A stretch of DNA of 64,000 nucleotides from Streptosporangium sp. NBC_01755 (GCF_035917995.1 NZ_CP109131.1:6944001-7008000), one strand, 5' to 3'; numbered from the stretch's first letter, positions 8,583 through 16,659 are shown. The notes: a model not told the origin generated them from the letters alone. Made by a program: numbers and translations.

Positions 8583-9752
8583 ATGGAAGCCCCCACGGAG
8601 AAGAGCGCGATGCCGCGTCTCGCCCTCGCCGGGGTCTTCGGCGGACTCTTCTGCGGTTACCTGGGCCTCACCGCGGCGATCCCGGTGCTGCCGGGCTTCG
8701 TCAGGGAGAGCTTCGGCGCCGGCGATTTCGCCGTCGGGCTGGTGGTCATGGCGACGGCGCTCACGGCCCTGCTGGTGCGGCCCGTCTCCGGCCACCTGGC
8801 CGACCGGTACGGCCATCGCCTCGTCATGTGGGCGGGCGCGCTGATCATCGCCGTCGGCGGGCTGCTCTACTTTCTGCCGCTCGGCCTGAGCGGCCTGGTC
8901 GCCGTCCGCCTGCTGGCCGGCGTCGGCGAGGCGTCGCTCTTCACCGCGGGCGCCGTCTGGGTCGTCTCGCTCGCGCCGCACGACCGCCGCGGACAGCTGA
9001 TCGGGCTCTACGGCGTCAGCATGTGGGGCGGGATCTCGGTGGGGACCTTCCTCGGCGCGCTGCTGCTGAACTTCGGTTACGGCGCGGTGTGGGGCTTCAG
9101 TGCCGCCGCCGCGCTGGTCGCCCTCCTGCTGATCGGCGCGGTTCCCGCCCCCGCACGCGCGGGGCGGCCGGGCGAGGTGCGGCAGAGCGGCGGGCACACC
9201 CTGCTGCCACGCCCGGTGCTGCTGCCGGGGCTGGCCCTCGGGCTCGCCGCCGCGGGGTACGCGGGCCTCGCCGCCTTCGTCGTGCTGCACCTCCAGGCCC
9301 GCGGCGTCCAGTCGGGCGTCGTGGTGCTCAGCGGCTTCAGCGCCGTCTACGCCGGCACCAGGTTGTTCATCGGCCACCTACCGGACCGGCTCGGGCCGCG
9401 CAGGGTCGCCGTCTGGTCCGGCATCGGCGAGGCCACCGGCCTCGCGATCATCGCCCTGGCGCCGAACCTGCCCGTCGCCGTGTTCGGCAGCCTGGTCATG
9501 GGGGCCGGGTTCTCGCTGCTGCACCCGTCGCTCGCCCTGATGGTGATGGACCGCACCGACCCGTCGAGGCAGGGGGCCGCGATCGGTGCCTACACCTCCT
9601 TCTGGGATCTGGGCCTGGCCGTCTGGGGGCCGCTGATCGGAGTGGTCGCCGCCGGTTTCGGCTACCCCGCGGTGTTCGTCGTCGGCGCCGTCTGCGCGAT
9701 GTCGGCCGTGGCCGTGGCGCTCTGTGTCCGCAGCCCGGCGGCCGTGAGTTGA
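8583..9752 (+). CDS. MFS transporter, probable product exporter
   Basis: 389 residues with about twelve membrane segments and the MFS loop-2/3 signature GHLADRYGHRLVMW, repeated in degenerate form in the second half (GHLPDRLGPRRVAVW). The family resembles drug/metabolite efflux carriers. It lies 2 bp after the aminotransferase and its stop overlaps the TTG of the sulfotransferase, so it is in one transcript with biosynthetic enzymes. Export of the operon's product is the natural reading; the substrate is not deducible. Confidence 0.85.
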   Translation: MEAPTEKSAMPRLALAGVFGGLFCGYLGLTAAIPVLPGFVRESFGAGDFAVGLVVMATALTALLVRPVSGHLADRYGHRLVMWAGALIIAVGGLLYFLPLGLSGLVAVRLLAGVGEASLFTAGAVWVVSLAPHDRRGQLIGLYGVSMWGGISVGTFLGALLLNFGYGAVWGFSAAAALVALLLIGAVPAPARAGRPGEVRQSGGHTLLPRPVLLPGLALGLAAAGYAGLAAFVVLHLQARGVQSGVVVLSGFSAVYAGTRLFIGHLPDRLGPRRVAVWSGIGEATGLAIIALAPNLPVAVFGSLVMGAGFSLLHPSLALMVMDRTDPSRQGAAIGAYTSFWDLGLAVWGPLIGVVAAGFGYPAVFVVGAVCAMSAVAVALCVRSPAAVS

Positions 9753-10759
9753 GTCAGGAGTACGTCATCAACGGATCCAACCTCTCGAAGACACCTCTCA
9801 AGATCCTCTGTATCACCGGATGGTGCCGCAACGGCAGCACCATCATCGGCAACATCCTCAACGAGGTCCAGGAGGTCTTCCACGTCGGGGAACTGCACTT
9901 CCTGTGGAAGAACGCGGCGGGCAGGGGAGCGAACAGCTCGTGCGGCTGCGGCAGGCCGCTGACCGAATGCCACATCTGGTCGAGGATCCTCCCGCTCGGC
10001 CGGCCGGCCGGGGTCTCCGCGCAGGCCCACGCGGACGCCGTCATCCGCCGCCAGCTGGCCTGCGTACGGACGAGGCACACCTGGCGCGTGCTCGACCGGG
10101 GGCTGCACTCCGAGGAGATCCGCGAGCACGCCGCCCTGATGACGCGGACCTACCACGCCGTCGCCGAGCTGACCGGCGCCCGGGTCCTGGTGGACACCAC
10201 CAAGATCCCCGGTGAGGCGGCCCTGCTGCCGCACCTCGACGGGGTGACGCCGTACTACGTCCATCTCGTACGCGACCCCAGGGCGGTCGCCCAGTCGTGG
10301 AGCCGGGAGAAGCAGTACTGCTACGTCATGTCGTCCAGGAAGAGCACGGCCTACTGGCACGGTTTCAACGTGGCCTCGCAGGCGATCGTCCGCCGTCATC
10401 GGGACCGATCGATGTTCCTGCGCTATGAGGAGTTCATCGCCGACCCGGCGAGAACGATCGACGCGCTGCTGCGGCTCTGCGGCGAGGACTCGGCCGCCAA
10501 CCCGATGCGGGGCCAGACGATCGAGCTTCGTACCAACCACACGGTCACCGGCAATCCCGATCGCTTCCACACCGGCACCACCATCATCCGGGACCGGGAC
10601 GACTCCTGGCGAACCGATCTGCCGCTGCCCGCCAGGCTGGCCGCGGCGACGCTGTCATGGCCGCTGTTCCGGCGTTATGGCTACCGCTATGGCGGCACGC
10701 CTCCCACCGGTTCACGGCGGGCCGGCACCGCGCCGCCGCGGGCGACCGGGGAGCGCTAG
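9749..10759 (+). CDS. PAPS-dependent sulfotransferase-family protein
   Basis: 336 residues. The 5'-phosphosulfate loop reads ITGWCRNGSTIIG near residues 22-34, and the 3'-phosphate site is YVHLVRDPRAVAQSW. The middle has the Cys pair CGCGRPLTEC common in bacterial sulfotransferases of this type. It would move sulfate from PAPS to a hydroxyl or amine. The start is uncertain: TTG 9749 overlaps the MFS stop (TTGA) and is the only start codon in frame upstream of the conserved core. The C-terminal ~22 residues (from TPPTGSRRAGTAPP) are disordered. A sulfotransferase is one of the gene types reported beside family 3 encapsulins. Confidence 0.83.
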   Translation: MSQEYVINGSNLSKTPLKILCITGWCRNGSTIIGNILNEVQEVFHVGELHFLWKNAAGRGANSSCGCGRPLTECHIWSRILPLGRPAGVSAQAHADAVIRRQLACVRTRHTWRVLDRGLHSEEIREHAALMTRTYHAVAELTGARVLVDTTKIPGEAALLPHLDGVTPYYVHLVRDPRAVAQSWSREKQYCYVMSSRKSTAYWHGFNVASQAIVRRHRDRSMFLRYEEFIADPARTIDALLRLCGEDSAANPMRGQTIELRTNHTVTGNPDRFHTGTTIIRDRDDSWRTDLPLPARLAAATLSWPLFRRYGYRYGGTPPTGSRRAGTAPPRATGER

Positions 10760-10801
10760 GAGCCGGATGTCGAACAGCCCGTACGGCAAGGAGGAGGGCG
10801 T

Positions 10802-11629
10802 TTGGAACTGGGGCTTGAGAACAAGGTCGCGCTCGTCGCCGGCGGATCCAGCGGCCTCGGCCTCGCCGCCGCCATGGAGCTGGCCAGGGAGGGCGCGCAT
10901 GTCGCGATCGGCGCACGCGACCGCGACCGGCTCGCGGAGGCCGAACGCGGCCTCAAGGAGGTGGCGCGCGGCCGGGTCCACGCCACGAGCGTCGACGTCA
11001 CGGACGGGGAGGCGGCGCGCCGCTGGGTCGACGAGGTCGCCGCCGACTTCGGCGTCCTGCACATCGTGCTCGTCAGCGGCGGCAGCCCGCCGATCGGCAC
11101 CGCCTCGCAGTTCGAGCAGGCCGAGTACCAGGCGGCCATCGACAAGGTGCTCTCCCCGGCGCTGACCCTGGCTCTCGCGGCGCTGCCGCACCTGAAGGCC
11201 GCCCGGTGGGGCCGGTTGCTCTTCGTGGCCTCGGAGACGGCAAGCGTCCCCATAGCCCAGCTGGCGCTCTCCGGGGTGACCCGCGCCGCCATCGTGCGCT
11301 TCGCCCAGTCCCTGGCCTCCGAAGTCGGCCGCGACGGCATCACCGTCAATGTGCTGGCACCCGGCACGACCCGTACCCCGCCGGTGGAGCGGGCGGCGGC
11401 GAAGCTGGCCGAGGACGGCGACGCCGAAGCCCGGCTGCGTGCCATGGGCCGGCACAACGCCCTGGGTCGCGTCGGGGACCCGGCCGAGTTCGCCGCCGTC
11501 GCGGCCTTCCTCGCCGGAGAGCGGGCCTCGTTCGTCACCGGCGCGCTCCACCTGATCGACGGCGGCGCCAGCGTGGTGGGGCCGGAACCGGCGCACCTCA
11601 CATCCGCGCGCAAGGACACCTACACATGA
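10802..11629 (+). CDS. Short-chain dehydrogenase/reductase lacking the catalytic Tyr and Lys
   Basis: 275 residues, SDR Rossmann fold with GGSSGLG (residues 14-20) for NAD(P). The usual NNAG is replaced by SGG, and where SDRs have YxxxK this protein has L156-SGV-T160 (ALSGVTRAA), so both catalytic residues are missing while the rest, including NVLAPGTTRTPP and the C-terminal IDGG, is normal. I recall an SDR subgroup (beta-ketoacyl-reductase-like) with the same loss. It may use a different mechanism or bind rather than convert its ligand. TTG start after a strong AGGAGG (10791-10796). 42 bp after the sulfotransferase, same operon. Confidence 0.85.
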   Translation: MELGLENKVALVAGGSSGLGLAAAMELAREGAHVAIGARDRDRLAEAERGLKEVARGRVHATSVDVTDGEAARRWVDEVAADFGVLHIVLVSGGSPPIGTASQFEQAEYQAAIDKVLSPALTLALAALPHLKAARWGRLLFVASETASVPIAQLALSGVTRAAIVRFAQSLASEVGRDGITVNVLAPGTTRTPPVERAAAKLAEDGDAEARLRAMGRHNALGRVGDPAEFAAVAAFLAGERASFVTGALHLIDGGASVVGPEPAHLTSARKDTYT

Positions 11630-11667
11630 CGACCCAGGCCAGCTCCGCCGAAGGAAGGACCCCGTGA
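11626..11667 (+). CDS. Possible 13-codon coupling ORF
   Basis: An ATG overlapping the SDR stop (ATGA) opens a frame MTTQASSAEGRTP whose TGA touches the ATG of the methyltransferase. The ribosome site of the methyltransferase (AAGGAAGGA, 11651-11659) lies inside it. It could carry ribosomes from one gene to the next or be chance; there is no other sign of function. Confidence 0.25.
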   Translation: MTTQASSAEGRTP

Positions 11668-12518
11668 TGTCAACGACCGGCCACACCTACACCGAGAGGG
11701 ACGTCGGCGACTTCTTCGACCAGACCCTCCAGACCTACCTGAGCTTCTGGGACGGTGACGGAGTCCTGCACACCGGCTACTTCGCGGACGCCGCCGACGA
11801 CGACTACCGGGCCGCCGCCGAGCGGACGTCCGACATCCTGGCGGCGGACGCCGGAATCGACGGTTCGTCGTTCGTGCTCGACGTCGGCTGCGGCTGCGGC
11901 AACTTCCCGATCCACCTCGCCAGGCGGTTCGGCTGCCGCTGCGGGGGACTCGACCTGAGCGCCGAGCGCGTCAGGTTCGCACGGGAGGCCCTGACCGCCG
12001 AGAACGGGCTCGACATCGAGTTCCGCCAGGGCTCGGTCACCCGGATGCCGTACGAGACCGGCACCTTCAGCCATGTCGTCAGCCAGGACGCGCTCTGCCT
12101 CGTGCCGGACAAGCCGCGCAGTCACCTCGAAATCCATCGCGTCCTGCGGCCCGGGGGCATCTTCGCCTTCTCCGACTTCCTCCAGCCCAAGAAGGAGATC
12201 GGCGAGCGCGCCCGCAAGCACGTCTACGACCGGGTGAGGTGGAACGGCGGCTACTCCTTCGTCGGCTACCAGGCCGCCCTGGAAGAGGCCGGGTTCGAGA
12301 TCCTCCTCGCCCGCAACCTGGAGAGCCACATCCGGCAGACCTACCGCGTGCTGGGCAGGACCGCCCGCGAGCGGGCCGAGGCGACGCCGGACGCCTCGGC
12401 CCGCGACTGGATGCTGGCCTTCTCCGAGTCCTGCGCGGAGATCCAGATCGCCATCGACGACGGCGAGTTCGGCTGGGGGATGTTCGTCACCCGCAAGCCC
12501 GGCAACGCCACGCCCTAG
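11667..12518 (+). CDS. Class I SAM-dependent methyltransferase
   Basis: 283 residues. SAM motif I is LDVGCGCGNFPIHLA at residues ~71-85; the post-motif acidic residue is in GLDLS; motif II/III region is VVSQDALCLVPDK and VLRPGGIFAFSDF. The layout and the N-terminal ATYLSFWDGDG-like opening (LQTYLSFWDGDGVLHTGYF) resemble small-molecule N- or O-methyltransferases such as glycine/sarcosine and sterol methyltransferases. ATG 11667 is 7 bp from AAGGAAGGA; GTG 11664 is possible. It would decorate the operon's product. The acceptor is unknown. Confidence 0.85.
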   Translation: MSTTGHTYTERDVGDFFDQTLQTYLSFWDGDGVLHTGYFADAADDDYRAAAERTSDILAADAGIDGSSFVLDVGCGCGNFPIHLARRFGCRCGGLDLSAERVRFAREALTAENGLDIEFRQGSVTRMPYETGTFSHVVSQDALCLVPDKPRSHLEIHRVLRPGGIFAFSDFLQPKKEIGERARKHVYDRVRWNGGYSFVGYQAALEEAGFEILLARNLESHIRQTYRVLGRTARERAEATPDASARDWMLAFSESCAEIQIAIDDGEFGWGMFVTRKPGNATP

Positions 12519-12545
12519 TGCCGGACCACCAGTAGCGAGGAAGCC

Positions 12546-13421
12546 ATGCAGCGCACAGAAGGCATGAAGTCGACGATGGCGGAAGTCGTCGCCGAGCGGA
12601 AGAGGCAGATGTCGCCGGGCCGGCTGTTCGTCGAGGCCTGTGCCGCCAAGGGACTCGAAGCCTCCGTCGAGTACGACGTGACGATCACCGACTCGCTGAC
12701 GAGTTCGCGGCGCAAGCCGCGCTACCCGGCGCGCAACATGCTCAAGGTCGTCGACCTCTCCAGGGACCCCCGGCGGTTCTACTGGCACGAGAGCCCGCCC
12801 CTTCCCGGCGACCCCCAGGTCACCGAGGCCGACCTGAGGCGCGAGGCGGCCAACCGCTTCCACCGGTCGCCGATCCCCGAGCTCTACCCCACCACCGCGT
12901 GGGTGCAGGTCCCGCCGGACCTGTGGGAGGACCCCGAGACCTTCGAGTCGTTCGTCAACTACCGGCTGATCGTCCGTCTCGGCACGGCCGAGAACCACAC
13001 GATCATCCGAGGCAGGGGCGGGCTGCTGAACATCCCGGGGGTCATCCGGATGACCTCGAAGGGGCCGTTCGGCTCGACGATCCTCGCGGCGTGCAACGAG
13101 GCGGAGCAGATGGGAGGCACCGCCGACGGCCTCATCATCAATCCCGCCGACTACTACAGGTTCATGGGGCAGGGCCGCCTGATGGACGACCTGGAGCAGA
13201 ACGGCGTCTTCATCGTGCGGACGCGCCTGGTCGATCCGGGAACCGCCATCGTCGGCGACTTCGGGCACGGCGCCCAGCTGTTCGACGCGGGACGCTCGGT
13301 GATCCGCTTCGCCGAGCCGCCGCCGGGGACCTTCGCCGAGCCCGGCATCGCGCTCATGGCCGAGATCTACGAGCGGGTCGTGATCAACCTGCTGACCAAC
13401 TTCTTCATCGTGACCCTGTAG
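12546..13421 (+). CDS. HK97-fold capsid-like protein, probable natural-product (family 3) encapsulin shell
   Basis: 291 residues. The family order of the HK97 major capsid fold can be followed: N-terminal helix (1-50), extended E-loop region (~55-100), entry to the P-domain TTAWVQVPPDLWED (116-129), the spine helix FESFVNYRLIVRLGTAE (133-149), then GGLLNIPGVIR (158-168), an A-domain with ADGLIINPADYYRF (193-206), and the C-terminal end DPGTAIVGDFGHGAQLFD plus AEIYERVVINLLTNFFIVTL. No protease, portal, terminase or tail gene is nearby; all neighbours are metabolic enzymes. That points to an encapsulin nanocompartment. Published surveys describe family 3 encapsulins in actinobacterial biosynthetic clusters with sulfotransferases and SDRs, as here. 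It should assemble into an icosahedral shell in the cytoplasm; what it encloses is unknown. Confidence 0.82.
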   Translation: MQRTEGMKSTMAEVVAERKRQMSPGRLFVEACAAKGLEASVEYDVTITDSLTSSRRKPRYPARNMLKVVDLSRDPRRFYWHESPPLPGDPQVTEADLRREAANRFHRSPIPELYPTTAWVQVPPDLWEDPETFESFVNYRLIVRLGTAENHTIIRGRGGLLNIPGVIRMTSKGPFGSTILAACNEAEQMGGTADGLIINPADYYRFMGQGRLMDDLEQNGVFIVRTRLVDPGTAIVGDFGHGAQLFDAGRSVIRFAEPPPGTFAEPGIALMAEIYERVVINLLTNFFIVTL

Positions 13422-13456
13422 CCGCGCCCCCGTGATCGCGCCGTAAAGGACAGCAG

Positions 13457-14785
13457 ATGCCGACGATGCCCTCCCCGAACCCGGCCCCCCTCCGGTACGA
13501 CCCTGACGTCCTCGTCATCGGCGGCGGCGTCGTCGGCCTGTTCTGCGCCTACTACCTGCGCCGCGCTGGCAACAGCGTGACCGTCGTGGAACGCGGGCCG
13601 GTCGGCGGCCTCCAGTCCTGTTCGTATGGGAACACCGGCTTCGTCGGCACGCAGGGCGCGCTTCCCCTCGCCGAGCCCGGCGTGATGGCCCAGGGACTGC
13701 GCTGGCTGCTGAACCCGGAAAGTCCCTTCTACATCAGACCGCGCCCGGACCCCGAGCTGTTGTCGTGGCTCTGGCACTTTCGCCGTGCCTGTAACGAGCG
13801 CGACGCGAAGGCCGGTTTCCAGGTACTGGTCGACATGAAGAAGCGGAGCCTCGAGATCCTCCGCGAGCTCTGCACCTCGGACGGCCTCGCCTCCACCTTC
13901 ACAGCCCAGGGCATGCTGCTCGTGTACCGGACACGGCAGGGATTCGAGAAGGCCTGCCGGACGGTGCCGGGAACGGTCGCGAGCGGCGTGCCGCTGCGCG
14001 TCCTCGGCCCGGGGGAACTGCGCGCGCTCGAACCGGACGCCGAGTTCGACATCCACGGTGCCCTGTACAACGAGGAGGGCGCCTACCTGCGTGTCCCCGA
14101 CTTCGTCAGCGAACTCGCCCGGACGCTCGGCGACATGGGCGTGGAGATCCACGAGCACGCCGAGGTCGTCGGTTTCGAGGTCGCGGGAGCCGAGGTCAAG
14201 CGGGTCAGGACGGTCCACGGGGACTTCAGCCCTCGCGAGACGGTCATCGCCGCCGGGACCTGGTCGGCGGAATGCGCCCGCGAGCTGGACATCGGGCTCA
14301 AGCTCCAGCCCGCCAAGGGCTACTCCGTCACGGTCAAGGCACCGGGCAACGCGCCCCGGCTGCCGGTGCTGCTGGGCGAGGGGAAGGTCGCGCTCGTACC
14401 GCTCGGCGACCGTCTCCGCTTCGGCGGAACCCTGGAGCTGTCAGGCATGGACACCGCGATCTCCCGCCGCCGGGTGGACGGCATCCTGCGAACCGTCCAG
14501 GTGTACCTCCCGAAGATGGAGAGCACCGAGACCCTCGAAACCTGGAGCGGGTTTCGTCCCTGCAGCCCGGACGGCCTCCCCTTCCTGGGGCGTGCCGCCC
14601 CCTACCGCAACCTCTCCGTCGCGTGCGGTCACGGCCACATCGGCATGGGCCTCGCACCGGTCAGCGGCAGGCTGATCGCCCAGCTCGTCGCCGGAGAACG
14701 ACCCGAGATGGACCTCACCCCGCTGCGCCCCGGCCGCTACGGTGGCGGGCCCCCTCGCCGCCTCCGCCCGCGTCCCGGGCGATGA
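13457..14785 (+). CDS. FAD-dependent D-amino-acid dehydrogenase/oxidase family (DadA-like)
   Basis: 442 residues of the DAO superfamily. FAD motif DVLVIGGGVVGLFCAYYL at residues ~17-34, then Glu of VVERG; C-terminal FAD block GFRPCSPDGLPFLG and ACGHGHIGMGLAPVSGRL are characteristic of DadA. DadA-type enzymes oxidise D-amino acids (or secondary amines such as glycine derivatives) to imino/keto acids. 35 bp after the shell gene with AAAGGA as ribosome site. A basic, Pro/Gly-rich tail (RYGGGPPRRLRPRPGR) extends beyond the fold. With the racemase-like gene downstream it suggests an amino-acid intermediate. A candidate for the encapsulated enzyme. Confidence 0.87.
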   Translation: MPTMPSPNPAPLRYDPDVLVIGGGVVGLFCAYYLRRAGNSVTVVERGPVGGLQSCSYGNTGFVGTQGALPLAEPGVMAQGLRWLLNPESPFYIRPRPDPELLSWLWHFRRACNERDAKAGFQVLVDMKKRSLEILRELCTSDGLASTFTAQGMLLVYRTRQGFEKACRTVPGTVASGVPLRVLGPGELRALEPDAEFDIHGALYNEEGAYLRVPDFVSELARTLGDMGVEIHEHAEVVGFEVAGAEVKRVRTVHGDFSPRETVIAAGTWSAECARELDIGLKLQPAKGYSVTVKAPGNAPRLPVLLGEGKVALVPLGDRLRFGGTLELSGMDTAISRRRVDGILRTVQVYLPKMESTETLETWSGFRPCSPDGLPFLGRAAPYRNLSVACGHGHIGMGLAPVSGRLIAQLVAGERPEMDLTPLRPGRYGGGPPRRLRPRPGR

Positions 14786-14942
14786 GAGGTGCCCCCGGCC
14801 TTCGCACCGGGGCGCGTCCCGCCCCCCGCCCCCCGCCCCCCGCCCCCGCCTCCGGCGAAGGGACACCGGACCTCGCGCCGGGACCGGCACGGGTCCCGGC
14901 ACCAGACGACACGACCGCAACATCCGACGGGAGAGAAGCGCC
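14786..14942 (+). repeat. Spacer with C-rich heptamer repeats and a hairpin
   Basis: The only gap over 50 bp inside the operon. At about 14817-14850 it has successive CCCCCCG-type heptamers, a slippage-prone tract. At 14878-14899 is a perfect 8-bp stem, CCGGGACC with GGTCCCGG around a 6-nt loop. A ribosome site GGGAGAG lies at 14929-14935 before ATG 14943. The hairpin may dampen or protect the downstream message. Confidence 0.6.
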
Positions 14943-15674
14943 ATGGTCACCGGAGCGGAAACGGAGCGCGACGTCGCGATCGGCGTCCTGTGCTGCGACA
15001 CCAACTTCACCAAGGTCCCGGGGCACATCCGCAACCGGGCCACCTTCGACTTCCCCGTCATCTACCGGGTCGTGGACGGTGCGACCGCCGAACGCGTGGT
15101 GACCCAGGCCGACCCGCGCCTGCTCGACCCGTTCATCCAGGCCGCGCGGGAGCTCGAAGCGCGAGGCGCGGCCGCCATCACCGGCGCCTGCGGCTTTCTC
15201 GTCATCTTCCAAAGGCAGCTGGCCGACGCGGTCAACGTCCCGCTGCACGCCTCAAGCCTGATCCAGCTGCCCATGGTGCACCGCATGATCCGCTCGGACC
15301 AGAAGGTCGGGCTGCTGGTCGCCAGGAAGCCCTCCCTCACCCGGCGCCACCTGGCGGCCGTCGGCGCCGAGCAGGTCCCGGTCTGCGTCGCCGGCTTGGA
15401 GGACCAGCCGGAGTTCCGTGAGGTCATGCTCGAAGCCCGGCGCCCAGACCTCGACGCCGATCGCCTGGGCCGCGAGGTGCTGGGCCGGGTCGAACAGCTG
15501 GCGAAGGAGAACCCCGACATGGGGGCGCTCGTCATCGAATGCACCGACGTGGTGCCCTACGCCCACCAGATCCAGGCACATCTTGGCATACCGGTCTTCG
15601 ACATCGTGACCCTCACCGAAATGGTCCACCGGAGCCTGACCCGCCGCCCCTTCGGCACCTCCGGGGCGGTCTAG
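14943..15674 (+). CDS. Aspartate/glutamate racemase-family protein
   Basis: 243 residues. Two cysteines in the positions used by cofactor-independent Asp/Glu/hydantoin racemases are present: Cys83 in ITGACGFLV and Cys200 in VIECTDVVPYA. The N-terminus IGVLCCDTNFTKVPGHIRN and the C-terminal PVFDIVTL fit the family. Such enzymes invert the alpha-carbon of acidic amino acids or hydantoins; some relatives are maleate isomerases or decarboxylases. Last gene of the apparent operon. Together with the DadA-like enzyme it suggests L/D conversion of an amino-acid unit. Confidence 0.8.
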   Translation: MVTGAETERDVAIGVLCCDTNFTKVPGHIRNRATFDFPVIYRVVDGATAERVVTQADPRLLDPFIQAARELEARGAAAITGACGFLVIFQRQLADAVNVPLHASSLIQLPMVHRMIRSDQKVGLLVARKPSLTRRHLAAVGAEQVPVCVAGLEDQPEFREVMLEARRPDLDADRLGREVLGRVEQLAKENPDMGALVIECTDVVPYAHQIQAHLGIPVFDIVTLTEMVHRSLTRRPFGTSGAV

Positions 15675-15902
15675 CGCCTGTTCCCCGCCGACGGTGGTGA
15701 CCGCGCGGTTCTGAATCCGGGTTCTCGGGCGGCCTGGGCCATGGGAATCCGTACCCCCATCCGATGAGAGCGGGCGGGCCGACCCACCGGCCGAGGTGTG
15801 GGCCGCCGCTCGGCTCCCGGGAGCGGGATGAGGGGGTCAGACGTCTGGTAGGAGGCGATCGAATCTATCGGGCCTGTTGGGGCCGACACTAGGCTCTAGA
15901 TC

Positions 15903-16568
15903 ATGAAGCGTCTGATTGTCGTGGTGCTGGTGGTCGGTGGCCTTGCTGCTGCCGCCGTCGTAGGCGTCCTGGGGGCCGGCAGTTTCGTGGTGGATCGCCT
16001 GGGCTTGTTGTTGATGCCCCGCTCGCCGTTTCCCCGTTGTACCGACGATGACAAGCGGCTTGCTTCGGCTCTTGTAGTGCTCAGCATCCTTGATGCCCGT
16101 CCGGTCGAGGCGAAGCCGGACGGGAAACGTCTCGGGGGGTGCAATGACGATGACCGGCTCGCGTATGCCGAGCAGTCCTACCAGCTTTCAGCATCGCGTG
16201 CCGATGTGCCGTCCTTCTACCGCGAGGCTGCGATCAAGGACGGCTGGAAGTAGGCGCCGGTGCCGAAGCAGGAGGAGAGTGCAACGCAGGTCTGCCTCAC
16301 TAAGGTCATCAACAGCCGGAATGTCTATCTGTCGGTGGGGTACTCCGACAGGCCGGAAGAGAAGGACAGCGATGACTACTTCTTGCAGGTCAGTTCTGGC
16401 CCCAGCGGGAGCAACCTGTGCTGATGCCTGGGAGAGGTGTTCGGCCGGTCTCGGTTCTGGAACGTGAGGGCTGACGACAACGGTGACGACAACGTCGGTC
16501 ACCACGAGCACACGGCGACAGCCGTCCACCACCCTCTGACCTCGTGTTCGTTGAGCGGAACAGGGTGA
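15903..16568 (+). pseudogene. Decayed membrane-anchored protein with in-frame stops
   Basis: ATG 15903 opens an N-terminal membrane anchor or signal (MKRLIVVVLVVGGLAAAAVV) and an extracytoplasmic domain with RCTDDDKRLASAL and CNDDDRLAYAEQSY. The frame stops at TAG 16251-16253 after KDGWK, but the same frame continues as normal-looking protein (APVPKQEESATQVCLTKV to SGSNLC) to TGA 16422-16424, and again as CLGEVFGRSRFWNVRADD to a TGA at 16566. So one or two nonsense changes appear to break a single gene; a CAG-to-TAG change would explain the first. If only the first part is made it is a 116-residue protein. Family unknown. Confidence 0.6.
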
Positions 16569-16659
16569 TCGTTCCGCCTGAAAAGCGGACGGTCGTATTC
16601 CTGTTTGCTGGAGGCGTGGCGGCGCAGGTCCCTCCAGATCCCACGCCGCCGCGCCCGTC

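Noticed and set aside
12546..13421. HK97-fold protein as part of a prophage
   Set aside because: No portal, protease, terminase, tail, integrase or attachment site is visible within the window; flanking genes are co-directional metabolic enzymes with tight spacing.
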